This document shows, one piece after another, positions 1 to 5,880 of a DNA stretch of 6,412 nt. Numbering within the stretch: the first letter of the stretch is position 1; each line of letters starts with the position of its first letter. This DNA is from Bacillota bacterium (GTDB lineage: Bacteria > Bacillota > Sulfobacillia > RBS10-35 > JAJYVM01). Where the stretch lies: the NCBI GenBank assembly GCA_021792015.1, contig JAJYVM010000229.1, positions 1 through 6,412 of the forward strand, given 5' to 3'. The position numbers and the translations under genes were made by a program. Under the pieces are notes generated by a model. The model ran no database searches. It worked only from the letters and a program-made list of their open reading frames with translations, and was not told where the DNA came from.

Positions 1-53
1 CTGCGCGCCGCCGGACCGGATGGCCATGGTTTCGGCGACCGCCGGCCCGCCGG

Positions 54-236
54 TCAGGCCGGGCGACGGCGCGGGCGCGGGGCCCTGGCCGCGCGCACCC
101 AGCCGCCGCAGCCGTCCGAGGCGATCCAGCGGGCCTCGCGCAGCCGCTGCGCCACCAGAGCGGCGTGGGCCGGGATGCCCGAGGCGGCCAGCAGGGCGCG
201 CAGTTCCACCGCCGTCCCGGCCGGCAGCGCGGCCAT
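54..236 (-). CDS. Small ORF of unknown function, start uncertain
   Basis: I do not recognise this protein. Translated from the ATG at 236 it is 60 residues, with a helical, alanine/leucine-rich first half and an Arg/Pro-rich tail. Almost every codon ends in G or C, and the composition is less arginine-skewed than overlapping frames, which supports real coding. The frame stays open upstream to a stop at 306-308, and the codons between 237 and 272 look equally coding (LTQQAVRALKLE), so the true start may be a CTG near 272 or may be lost. A Shine-Dalgarno-like AGGAGG lies at 286-291 but is badly spaced for any ATG, GTG or TTG in this frame. It faces away from ssb. It could be an intact small accessory gene, the remnant of a longer one, or a chance open frame in GC-rich DNA. 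Confidence 0.35.
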   Translation of the reverse strand: MAALPAGTAVELRALLAASGIPAHAALVAQRLREARWIASDGCGGWVRAARAPRPRRRPA

Positions 237-285
237 CTCCAGCTTCAGGGCGCGGACCGCCTGCTGGGTCAGGGTCCGGGATACG

Positions 286-307
286 CCTCCTCTCCCTCCC
301 TCCTCCT
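286..307. other. 22-base pyrimidine/purine tract
   Basis: The plus strand is purely pyrimidine over 22 bases (C and T only). The minus strand therefore reads as repeated GGAGG units, any of which could act as a ribosome-binding site for the minus-strand ORF below 272. A role as a structural (triplex-prone) tract is equally possible. Nothing else in the sequence decides between these. Confidence 0.4.
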
Positions 308-726
308 ACCCTCTATCATCGGCGGCGGCCGGACGGGGGAGGTGGCCGGCTCGAACCGGCGCGGGGTCGCCCGCCCCACCGATGGGATGCGGACCCTTCT
401 GCTGCCGGTCGCCGTCGTCGGCGCCGCAGGAGCCGGGTCCGTCCGGCGGGAATCCTGTCGAAACGGCTCCGGGAGGCGCGCGACGCGGGTGGTGCGGGGC
501 GGGCCGCCGGACGCGGCCCAGGCAGGCCCACCCGCCGGGCGAGCCGGCCGGAGATGTACGGTCGAGACGACGGGCGGCGGCCTCCCGGGACCAAGCCGAG
601 GCGGAGGGTGTCACGGCTGCCCCGGGGCGGCGGCTCTCCCGAACCGCCTGATTTGGGACGTGATGGCCTCGCGCGAGAACGCACCGTCCAACCCCGATCG
701 GAGGAAGAACCCGCCGCCCCGGGCCC
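308..726. other. Stretch without a convincing gene
   Basis: About 420 bases upstream of ssb hold only overlapping open frames rich in Arg, Gly and Pro, as expected by chance in DNA this GC-rich. None has both a good ribosome-binding site and a recognisable protein. One short hairpin is visible at 345-360 (GCCGG, loop CTCGAA, CCGGC). No AT-rich promoter stands out. The best guess for an ssb -35 is TTGGGA at 653-658, without a good -10. Confidence 0.5.
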
Positions 727-735
727 GGGGAGGTG
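727..735 (+). promoter_or_regulatory. Ribosome-binding site of ssb
   Basis: The sequence GGGGAGGTG ends 6 bases before the ATG at 742. This favours that ATG over the in-frame GTG at 733, which lies inside the motif. The resulting N-terminus, MLNVAVLIGRL, matches the usual beginning of Bacillota SSBs. Confidence 0.7.
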
Positions 736-741
736 CACCGC

Positions 742-1410
742 ATGCTCAACGTGGCGGTCCTGATCGGACGCCTCACCCGGGATCCCGAGCTGCGCTACAC
801 CGGCTCCGGCCAGGCGGTGGCCTCCTTCACCCTGGCCGTCGACCGGCCCTTCGCCAACCAGCAGGGCGAGCGGGAGACCGACTTCGTCGACGTGGTCTGC
901 TGGCGCACCCTGGCCGAGACGGTGACGGGCCACGTCGGCAAGGGGGCGCTCGTCGCCGTCCAGGGCCGGGCCCAGGTGCGCAGCTACGAAACCAAGGACG
1001 GCCAACGCCGCAAGGCGACCGAGGTGGTCGCGGACACCGTGCGCTTTCTGGAGCCGAAGGGCGTGCGGGCGGAGCGCGGCGGCGCCGCGTCGGAGGGGAT
1101 CGCTGGGGACAACCCGGGGGTGAGGGCGATGTGCCCTCCTGAAGCCGAGGCGGCGCAGACCGAACCGCCGGCAGACCCGCCCGAGGAGTCTGCCGGGGTG
1201 TCCAGCGTCGCTCCGGAGATCGACCTCGATGCCTGCGAGCTAGACGCGCTGCCCACGTTCCTGGACGGTAACCTCGATCAGCTCGGCCCGCTCGCCGACC
1301 ACTGCCCGCGACGCGCGCCGCCCAGGGCGCGGCGCAGCCCCGAGCGGCTCCGGGACGCCCTGCTGGCCCGTTGGGCCTGGGGACCCGCGCCCACTTCCGC
1401 ACCCACATGA
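742..1410 (+). CDS. ssb: Single-stranded DNA-binding protein, altered C-terminus
   Basis: SSB coats single-stranded DNA during replication, recombination and repair. Residues 1-106 form a standard OB fold: GRLTRDPELRYT at 9-20, a NQQGERETDF segment at 39-48, a conserved tryptophan in VVCWR at 51-55, and VRFLEPK closing the domain. This clearly belongs to the bacterial SSB family. At 222 residues it is longer than the usual 110-180. It does not end in the acidic D-D-x-P-F tip that recruits partner proteins. A partial echo (ELDALPTF) lies well inside the tail, and the frame then runs on into Arg-rich sequence that looks like the start of the downstream DUF2325 gene read in another frame. The last residues before the TGA are therefore probably a frameshift product. 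The OB fold appears intact, so DNA binding may persist. Two copies of ssb are common in Bacillota, so this may be an accessory copy. Confidence 0.85.
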   Translation: MLNVAVLIGRLTRDPELRYTGSGQAVASFTLAVDRPFANQQGERETDFVDVVCWRTLAETVTGHVGKGALVAVQGRAQVRSYETKDGQRRKATEVVADTVRFLEPKGVRAERGGAASEGIAGDNPGVRAMCPPEAEAAQTEPPADPPEESAGVSSVAPEIDLDACELDALPTFLDGNLDQLGPLADHCPRRAPPRARRSPERLRDALLARWAWGPAPTSAPT

Positions 1411-2312
1411 GCGGGACCCTGGTGCATCGCCGCTTCCGCCAGGACCGGCTGGCGGCCGCGGAGGAGCTGGCCGAGGTGCTGCCCCCCAACGCCATGATCT
1501 GGTGGGCGGTGGACGCCGCCGGCTGCACGCCGGAGGAGGCGTACGCCACCCTTGGGGAAGAGCAGTAGCGTCTCTTCATCTCGCGCCAGGAGCTGCTGCA
1601 GGTCCTGGCGGAGGACCTGCGGCTGCGCCGGGAGCAGAAGTACGAGCAGGCCGGCGACGCCCGCACGCGGGCGGCCAGGGCGGAGGCGGAGCGGCTCACG
1701 CGCCAGCTGCGCTGGCGGGCGGACCAGGCGGAGGAGAAGCTGCGCCGCGCCGCGGCCCAGGTCGAGGCGGTCGCCCAAGGCAAGGAGGCCGCGATTCGCG
1801 GCCTGGAGGCGGCGCTGGCCGAGGCGCGGGGACGCGTGGCCAAGCTAGAAGCGGAGATCGCCGAGCTGCGCGCCGGCTTCGAGGCAGCGGGACGCGCCCA
1901 CCATGAGTCCGTCGCCGCCCTGCGGCAGCAGGTACGCGATCTGGCCGAGGCGGCCGGCCGCGCGGGTATGGCCGTGCTGCCGCTCCTGGGCGAGCGCGTG
2001 CTGGTGGTGGGCGATGACAGCCACAAGGTCGACTACCGGCGCACCGTGGAGGATCTGGGCGGCACCTTCAGCTTCTAGCCGGGGCTTTCAGGCCGGACCG
2101 CGGGTGGAGGTGGCTCCGGCGTCGGCGACGGTGGCGGTGTATGTGGCGGCGTACGCTCCCACAAGGCGCAGGACCACGTGCGGGCCGCCGAGCGGGCGGG
2201 CCCGCCGGTGATCACCGTGCCCGTCGCGGGCGTGGAGGCGTTCCGCCGGGCCCTGCTCGGCTGGTGCGCAGGCACCGGAACGGAGCCGCCGCGGCAGCAG
2301 TCCTTGAGATAG
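1371..2312 (+). pseudogene. Broken DUF2325-type coiled-coil gene
   Basis: A conceptual protein can be rebuilt here. Its first part (from 1371, including FRTHMSGTLVHRRF) runs to an in-frame TAG at 1566-1568. The same frame then continues without a stop for about 170 codons: first a coiled coil of about 115 residues rich in Ala, Glu, Arg and Leu, then VLVVGDDSHKVDYRRTVEDL, which resembles the start of a DUF2325 domain. A second TAG falls at 2076. Between 2077 and about 2156 the plausible continuation (GFQAGPRVEVAPAS...VYVAAYA) is in the next frame. It then returns to the original frame for SHKAQDHV...VAGVEAFRRALLGW and ends at TAG 2310-2312. One extra base near 2076 and one missing base near 2156 explain this. 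The N-terminus probably begins upstream, in the ssb frame (RSPERLRDALLARWA, about 1336-1376). The function of DUF2325 proteins is not established. Sequencing error is an alternative to decay. Confidence 0.75.
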
Positions 2313-2316
2313 GGGG

Positions 2317-2332
2317 CCAGGACCGCTCCTGG
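2317..2332. repeat. Inverted repeat between convergent genes
   Basis: A perfect 6-bp stem (CCAGGA / TCCTGG) with a 4-base loop lies 5 bases after the pseudogene stop and 40 bases beyond the end of the convergent metallopeptidase ORF. The position suits a bidirectional terminator, but there is no T-run on either side, so intrinsic termination is doubtful. Confidence 0.3.
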
Positions 2333-2371
2333 GTGCGCCCCTGGTATGACCAGCGCCTGCTGCGCAGAGAC

Positions 2372-2947
2372 CTACCGCAGAAGCACGAGGATTCGCTGCT
2401 CTTCCTCGGTCCACTCGGCCGTGCGGGCGCCGACCCGCAAGAACCGCTCCAGGCCGGCGGGACAGGCGCCTTCAACGAGCACCGCCGTACGCGCCGCCGA
2501 CCGTGCGACCGTTCGCGGCATCCCGCACCAGATGGCCGGGGTGGAAGCCATTGCGTAGCGAACGGTTACCGCTGGGCCGGCCGCACCGGCATCTCCACCT
2601 TGAACTTCGGAGCCGGGCCCGCAGGCCAGGCCCCACACCCGGCCGGGATGCCGGCTCACGAAGCGGCGGAAGGCGACCTCCAGCGACGCGTCGGCCAGAG
2701 CCGCCAGGACGCGAACGGCATCGAGGCAGATCTCCGATGCGGGGATGATGGCGTCGGGGACGCCGCCGAACAGCAGGGTGGCGGCGAACCGGTTCGCCTG
2801 CCCACGGAGCAGGCGGCGCATCCGCCAGCCGAGCTGCACCTCCGGGCCTTGGTGCAGGAGAACCAACTGGTGCTCAGGGATAATGGCGTGTGCCACCTCG
2901 TGGCAGATGACCAGGTGCCGCCATCCGTCAGTTGCCGGCGGCCGCAT
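2372..2947 (-). pseudogene. ImmA/IrrE-like metallopeptidase remnant, N-terminus missing
   Basis: The ImmA/IrrE (COG2856) zinc peptidases cleave repressors of mobile elements or stress regulons. The 191-residue frame has the HEXXH motif HEVAH at residues 16-20, followed by QANRFAATLLF at 50-60, the family's second signature, and a C-terminal VRYAMAS segment also typical of the family. Relatives carry roughly 50-70 residues ahead of HEXXH; here there are 15. The frame upstream is closed by a TGA at 2987-2989, and no Shine-Dalgarno precedes the ATG at 2947. In IrrE the third zinc ligand is a glutamate three residues before the Ala of ANxFA; here that position is Arg (R48), so activity is doubtful. 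The start overlaps the end of the small membrane-protein gene by 20 bases, which looks like a breakpoint rather than an operon overlap. A short but expressed protein is possible. Confidence 0.65.
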
Positions 2948-3185
2948 GCGTGACGGTGGTCCAAATCTGGTATGCGACGACCACCGTCATAAAGAGGACA
3001 TACGCCCGCATTCCCCACATCAGGATCCGCGTGCCGAGCCCGAGCTCACGGAGGCCGTAGCGCTCCTTCTCCTTCGCGGCCACGAGCTGATCCGGCTCGA
3101 GGACGTCCAGGACCCAGGTCTCACCCGACTCTGCGGGCGCGGCCAGTTGAGCCGACACCCCACCGATCCCGGTCTCGATCTCCAT
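2928..3185 (-). CDS. Small single-span membrane protein next to NRAMP
   Basis: I do not recognise the family. From the ATG at 3185 the protein is 85 residues: a mostly polar N-terminal region with an acidic stretch (LDVLEPDQ), a charged linker (KEKERYGLRELG), and one hydrophobic segment at about residues 54-78 (RILMWGMRAYVLFMTVVVAYQIW). The positive charge before that segment suggests a cytoplasmic N-terminus. The ATG is preceded by GAGGTG with a 6-base spacer. A GTG at 3194 would add three residues but has a poorer site. It begins 16 bases after the NRAMP stop on the same strand, so the two are very probably co-transcribed. It may be a regulatory or assembly subunit of the transporter; that is inference from position only. 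Its end overlaps the metallopeptidase remnant. Confidence 0.7.
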   Translation of the reverse strand: MEIETGIGGVSAQLAAPAESGETWVLDVLEPDQLVAAKEKERYGLRELGLGTRILMWGMRAYVLFMTVVVAYQIWTTVTHAAAGN

Positions 3186-3201
3186 CCGGGTCACCTCGCC
3201 T

Positions 3202-4551
3202 TCACGCAGGTGGCAGCAGGCTCGGGAAGAGGGTCGTGACGGCGAAGAACAGGCCCGCTACCGTCAAGAAGACCACGACGGCGCCCGTGATCAGATTGGC
3301 GAGGCGAGAGCTGGTCAGATCGCCGACCACCTCGCGGTCGTTGCAGAGCAGGTATAGGAAGACCAGCGCGGGCGGCATGGCGAGCACGGCGATGACGTTG
3401 ACGACCAGGACGATGTACTCAAGAGGTGCACCCGGGATGAGCACGATGGCGCCCGCAGTCGCGGCACCGAGCACGAACACCGAGTAGAACGGCCATGCCT
3501 CGCCCAGCGGCCTGTTCAGGCTGTGGGCGGCGCCGGAGACCTCACCATAGGCGTAGGCCGAGGAAGTCGATATGGTGATCGCCGCCACCAAGCCGGCCTC
3601 GAAGATTCCCAGGGCGAAAAGCGAGGCGCCGAAGCGGCCGATATACGGCTGTAAAGCCTGGGCGAACTGCGCCGCCTGGAAGTTGGCGGCACTGATCTTA
3701 TGCGTGAAGAGCGGCACCGTGGCGATGATCGTGGCGAGCGCCGCGATCGTCGCGAAGAGCGCGCCCAGCGCCGTGTCGATGCGCCCCGATTGAAGGTCCG
3801 GCGACGTGAGGCCTTTGTCCGCCACGGCGCTCTGCTGGAAGAAGAGCATCCACGGCGTGACCGTCGCGCCGATGTCGGCCACGAGGATCAACAGGCTGTT
3901 GCTGCTCAGGCCGCCGGGCAGCGGTCCCCAGGTCAGCATGGCGTGACCGACGGCCCCCCAATTCGGGTGCACCAGGAAGGCCACGGGGATGAACATGAGG
4001 TTGAACACCGCCAGGGACAGCGTCAAGCGCTCCCAGGTTCGGTACCGGCCGGACAGCGCGGCCACGGCGACGACGGCGACCGCGGCGCTGACCGCGACGG
4101 CCGGCGGGATCCCGAAGAACCCCAGGCCGGCGCGGATGCCAATGAATTCGGTCACGAGGGTGAGAAAGTTGCCCACGGTGAGGTCGGCCATCGCAAACCA
4201 GGCCCAGAAGCGGCCGAAGCGATCGAAGATCAGTTCGGCATGGCCGCGGTGGGTCGCCATGCCGAGCCGAACGGTCATCTCCTGGACGATGTAGGCCATG
4301 GCGAAGGTCAGCACCACGAACGGCAGGAAGAGCGACACCCCGAACTGCGACCCGGTGGCCGCGTAGGAGAGCATACTGGGCGCATCGTTCTCGCCGAGCA
4401 TCACCAGGATGCCGGGGCCGACGATCGCCAACAGGAGGAGGAAGCGGTTGAGCCGGCCGGAGCGGGTGCGCAGCAGCCCGATGCGGTGACGGTCGACCGC
4501 ACGCTTGCGATCCTCGGTTGTGATGCCCGGGGTGCGGGGCTGGGCACTCAT
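3202..4551 (-). CDS. NRAMP-family (SLC11-related) metal transporter with altered metal-site motifs
   Basis: This is an intact 449-residue inner-membrane transporter of normal family length, with about eleven hydrophobic spans after a basic cytoplasmic N-terminus (residues 1-36). NRAMP carriers usually import Mn2+ or Fe2+ with protons. Family marks are GPGILV in TM1 (45-50), RLGMATHRGHAELI in TM3 (95-108), EFIG in TM4 (135-138), and a TM6 break followed by FFQQS (237-241). The canonical TM1 DPGN is D-A-P-S (56-59): the Asp is kept, but Asn is Ser. The canonical TM6 MPH is T-P-W (232-234), so the sulfur ligand and His are gone. That fits a divergent bacterial branch, and described NRAMP-related Mg2+ transporters also differ at these sites, so the metal cannot be assumed. 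The start is set by AGGAGG at 4559-4564. It is transcribed away from the repressor gene. Confidence 0.9.
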   Translation of the reverse strand: MSAQPRTPGITTEDRKRAVDRHRIGLLRTRSGRLNRFLLLLAIVGPGILVMLGENDAPSMLSYAATGSQFGVSLFLPFVVLTFAMAYIVQEMTVRLGMATHRGHAELIFDRFGRFWAWFAMADLTVGNFLTLVTEFIGIRAGLGFFGIPPAVAVSAAVAVVAVAALSGRYRTWERLTLSLAVFNLMFIPVAFLVHPNWGAVGHAMLTWGPLPGGLSSNSLLILVADIGATVTPWMLFFQQSAVADKGLTSPDLQSGRIDTALGALFATIAALATIIATVPLFTHKISAANFQAAQFAQALQPYIGRFGASLFALGIFEAGLVAAITISTSSAYAYGEVSGAAHSLNRPLGEAWPFYSVFVLGAATAGAIVLIPGAPLEYIVLVVNVIAVLAMPPALVFLYLLCNDREVVGDLTSSRLANLITGAVVVFLTVAGLFFAVTTLFPSLLPPA

Positions 4552-4558
4552 CCCTCCA

Positions 4559-4564
4559 CCTCCT
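4559..4564 (-). promoter_or_regulatory. Ribosome-binding site of the NRAMP gene
   Basis: A full AGGAGG on the minus strand sits 7 bases before the ATG at 4551, which fixes the start. It implies strong initiation compared with the other genes of the window. Confidence 0.8.
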
Positions 4565-4720
4565 CACGACGCGCGACATGAATGGCCTTGGCGGTCGCCG
4601 GCGCCAGGGTGGACGAGCCGGGCGCGCTGACCCCGCACGGCGACCGTGGCGTGAATGCGGATGGACCGACGGAACTGGGGATCGCACCCGGGACCAGTCC
4701 GCACCGGCGCAGCAAACCGT

Positions 4721-4785
4721 GCAAGGCGGGGAGCAGACTCGTCGGTCTGGCTGAGCGCTCGCCCTTGGCGAGGCCCCCCGCTTGC
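4721..4785 (-). ncRNA. Possible structured leader RNA, three-way junction
   Basis: The segment can fold symmetrically on either strand. P1 pairs 4721-4731 with 4776-4785 (10 bp, with one bulged base at 4726). P2 is CAGAC (4734-4738) with GTCTG (4745-4749) around a 6-base loop. P3 is CTCGCC (4758-4763) with GGCGAG (4767-4772) around a 3-base loop. It would be transcribed only leftward, in the long (about 250-base) untranslated leader of the NRAMP gene, because the predicted rightward start is downstream of it. A further bulged hairpin (GCACGG with CCGGTGC) lies at about 4701-4722, sharing its last bases with P1. I could not match it to the Mn2+ (yybP-ykoY), Mg2+ (M-box) or NiCo classes. Stems arise easily in DNA this GC-rich, so this is a candidate only. 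Confidence 0.3.
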
Positions 4786-4810
4786 GTGAAGTCGTACCTG
4801 CACATATCAT
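4782..4810 (+). promoter_or_regulatory. Predicted promoter of the repressor-CDF operon
   Basis: TTGCGT (4782-4787, three of six consensus bases) and TATCAT (4805-4810, five of six) are separated by 17 bases. Transcription would begin near 4817 and leave a leader of about 34 bases before the repressor ATG. The -10 lies inside the inverted repeat at 4799-4820, so a bound repressor would block it. Confidence 0.5.
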
Positions 4811-4820
4811 GATACGTGCA
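4799..4820. promoter_or_regulatory. 22-bp inverted repeat, candidate operator
   Basis: The two 11-base halves TGCACATATCA and TGATACGTGCA are reverse complements except at one pair (4804/4815), with the perfect palindrome TATCATGATA at the core. This AT-rich island stands out in the surrounding GC-rich DNA. Size, symmetry and position over a predicted -10 agree with ArsR/SmtB/CadC operators. The symmetric core also yields TATCAT on the minus strand (4814-4809), so leftward transcription toward the NRAMP gene could be controlled from the same site. Confidence 0.6.
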
Positions 4821-4834
4821 TATTACATCATCGA

Positions 4835-4842
4835 AGAGGGGG
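4835..4842 (+). promoter_or_regulatory. Ribosome-binding site of the ArsR-family gene
   Basis: AGAGGGGG lies 8 bases before the ATG at 4851. In-frame alternatives upstream (TTG at 4782, ATG at 4809) fall inside the predicted promoter and operator and have no such site, so 4851 is the chosen start. Confidence 0.6.
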
Positions 4843-4850
4843 CGGGTCGG

Positions 4851-5240
4851 ATGGGCGAACAGGAAGACGGGGCCTGCGAGGCAGTCGTCGTCCACGGGAT
4901 CAAGCTCGCGGCGCTGCAGCCTCTACTGCCGGACGAAGACCGTTCCCAGGTCGAGGCCGAACGGTTTCGCGTACTGGGCGATCCGACGCGGCTACGGATC
5001 CTCTCGGCCCTTTCGCTGGCCGAGCTCTGCGTATGCGACCTCAGCGGGCTGCTGGGGATCACGCAGACAGCGACCTCCCAGCACCTGAAGATCCTCCGCG
5101 CTTCCGGCATGGTGCGCTACCGCAAGCAGGGGCGAATGGCGATCTATCGCCTGGCCGACCCGACGTTGACCGCATTGCTGGCCCGGATGCGTACGGCGCC
5201 CCGTGAGGAGGGCCTGAACCATGAGCGCCGGAGTGTCTGA
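4851..5240 (+). CDS. ArsR/SmtB-family metal-sensing repressor, CadC-like
   Basis: This 129-residue winged-helix repressor is expected to bind its own operator as a dimer and release it when a soft metal binds. RFRVLGDPTRLRIL at 39-51 opens the fold. ELCVCDL at 59-64 is the classic alpha-3 metal box with Cys60 and Cys62. The recognition helix covers about 66-83 (TQTATSQHLKILRASG), and the wing follows (RYRKQGRMAIYRL). A roughly 30-residue N-terminal extension carries Cys9. In CadC of plasmid pI258 one N-terminal cysteine plus the two box cysteines form the regulatory Cd/Pb thiolate site, so Cys9, Cys60 and Cys62 could do the same. The His/Asp alpha-5 zinc site is not seen. Its end overlaps the first CDF gene by 20 bases, giving translational coupling. 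An As(III) sensor is less likely given the CDF neighbours. Confidence 0.9.
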   Translation: MGEQEDGACEAVVVHGIKLAALQPLLPDEDRSQVEAERFRVLGDPTRLRILSALSLAELCVCDLSGLLGITQTATSQHLKILRASGMVRYRKQGRMAIYRLADPTLTALLARMRTAPREEGLNHERRSV

Positions 5241-5865
5241 CGCGGGCGCCCTTCGTAGCGGCGTCGCCATCGAGTGGTGGACCATCGGCTGGATGGCCCT
5301 GGAGGCCGTGGTCAGCCTCGGCGCGGGCGTGGCCGCGGGCAGCGTGGCCCTGGTCGCCTTCGGCGCCGACAGCGTGATCGAACTGATCTCGGCCGGGGTC
5401 CTTCTGCGTCGCCTGCGGGTGGAGCAGGTCGGGACATCCGCGGTCGCGGTCGCGTCCGCCGAGCGCCGGGCGTCGGGGGTTGTGGGTATCCTGCTCTTTG
5501 TGCTGGCCATCTATGTGGTGGGGAGCGCGCTGCGCGACCTCCTCATGCGCGCCCAGCCGGAGGCTAGCCCCGTCGGTTTGGTGATGGCCGCGTCGTCGAT
5601 GCTTGTCATGCCCTGGATCGTGGCCACCAAGCGGAAGGTCGCGGCCCGGATCGGCAGTGCGGCGCTGCGGGCAGACGCAGCCTGTGGGATTGTCTGCGCC
5701 TACATGGCGGCCACCCTCCTTGCCGGTTTGGCCGTGCGGGCCCTCTTCGGCTGGTGGTGGGCCGATCCGCTGGCCGCGCTGGGCATCGTATACTTTATCG
5801 CCCGCGAAGGTTGGGAAGCGATCGAGGCGGCACGGGGTCACGCGGAGGCCTGCGACTGCTGCTGA
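5221..5865 (+). CDS. Short CDF-family cation efflux protein lacking the C-terminal domain
   Basis: Cation diffusion facilitators export divalent metals such as Zn2+ or Cd2+ in exchange for protons. This 214-residue protein has about six hydrophobic spans. TM2 carries FGADSVIELIS (47-57), with Asp50 and Glu54 as candidate ligands. TM5 carries ALRADAACG (148-156) with Asp152, the second half of the transport site. The usual cytoplasmic domain of about 80-100 residues after TM6 is absent. The chain ends in a short tail with Cys211, Cys213 and Cys214 (CDCC), which could catch thiophilic metal. CDF proteins without the C-terminal domain are known, so this need not be a truncation, and the frame stops cleanly at TGA. 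The ATG lies inside the end of the repressor gene, so its expression should follow that of the repressor. Confidence 0.85.
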   Translation: MSAGVSDAGALRSGVAIEWWTIGWMALEAVVSLGAGVAAGSVALVAFGADSVIELISAGVLLRRLRVEQVGTSAVAVASAERRASGVVGILLFVLAIYVVGSALRDLLMRAQPEASPVGLVMAASSMLVMPWIVATKRKVAARIGSAALRADAACGIVCAYMAATLLAGLAVRALFGWWWADPLAALGIVYFIAREGWEAIEAARGHAEACDCC

Positions 5866-5873
5866 GAGGTGAG
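5865..5873 (+). promoter_or_regulatory. Ribosome-binding site of the second CDF gene
   Basis: AGAGGTGAG directly follows the stop of the first CDF gene and precedes the ATG at 5881 by 7 bases. The 15-base gap between the two genes indicates one transcript. Confidence 0.6.
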
Positions 5874-5880
5874 CGCCGGA

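Noticed and set aside
340..378. tRNA 3' half (GGCTCGAACC resembles a T-loop)
   Set aside because: The loop is 6 bases instead of 7 between perfect GCCGG/CCGGC arms, and no matching anticodon or acceptor arms were found.
165..1142. 325-residue plus-strand open frame running into ssb
   Set aside because: It overlaps the SSB OB fold in another frame and is mostly Arg, Gly and Pro, with no domain visible.
1566..2312. TAG recoding (amber read-through), since the internal stops at 1566 and 2076 and the final stop are all TAG
   Set aside because: The stop at 2076 coincides with a frameshift that read-through would not cure, the metallopeptidase ORF also ends in TAG, and no recoding machinery is visible. 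Decay or sequence error is simpler.
2783..2798. Perfect 16-bp palindrome GGCGAACCGGTTCGCC as a protein-binding site
   Set aside because: It lies inside the codons for the conserved ANRFA motif of the metallopeptidase, so chance plus codon choice explains it.
2141..2953. 270-residue plus-strand open frame across the metallopeptidase
   Set aside because: It has no family features and an Arg/Gly/Pro-rich composition, and the opposite strand carries HEVAH and QANRFAA motifs.
3700..4581. 293-residue plus-strand open frame antisense to the NRAMP gene
   Set aside because: It is highly charged and repetitive (His, Arg, Glu, Gly), the typical antisense shadow of a GC-rich membrane-protein gene.
4721..4785. 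yybP-ykoY Mn2+ riboswitch (plus-strand GGGGAGCAG resembles its conserved box)
   Set aside because: The resemblance is on the strand opposite to the NRAMP transcript, and the other conserved elements are missing.
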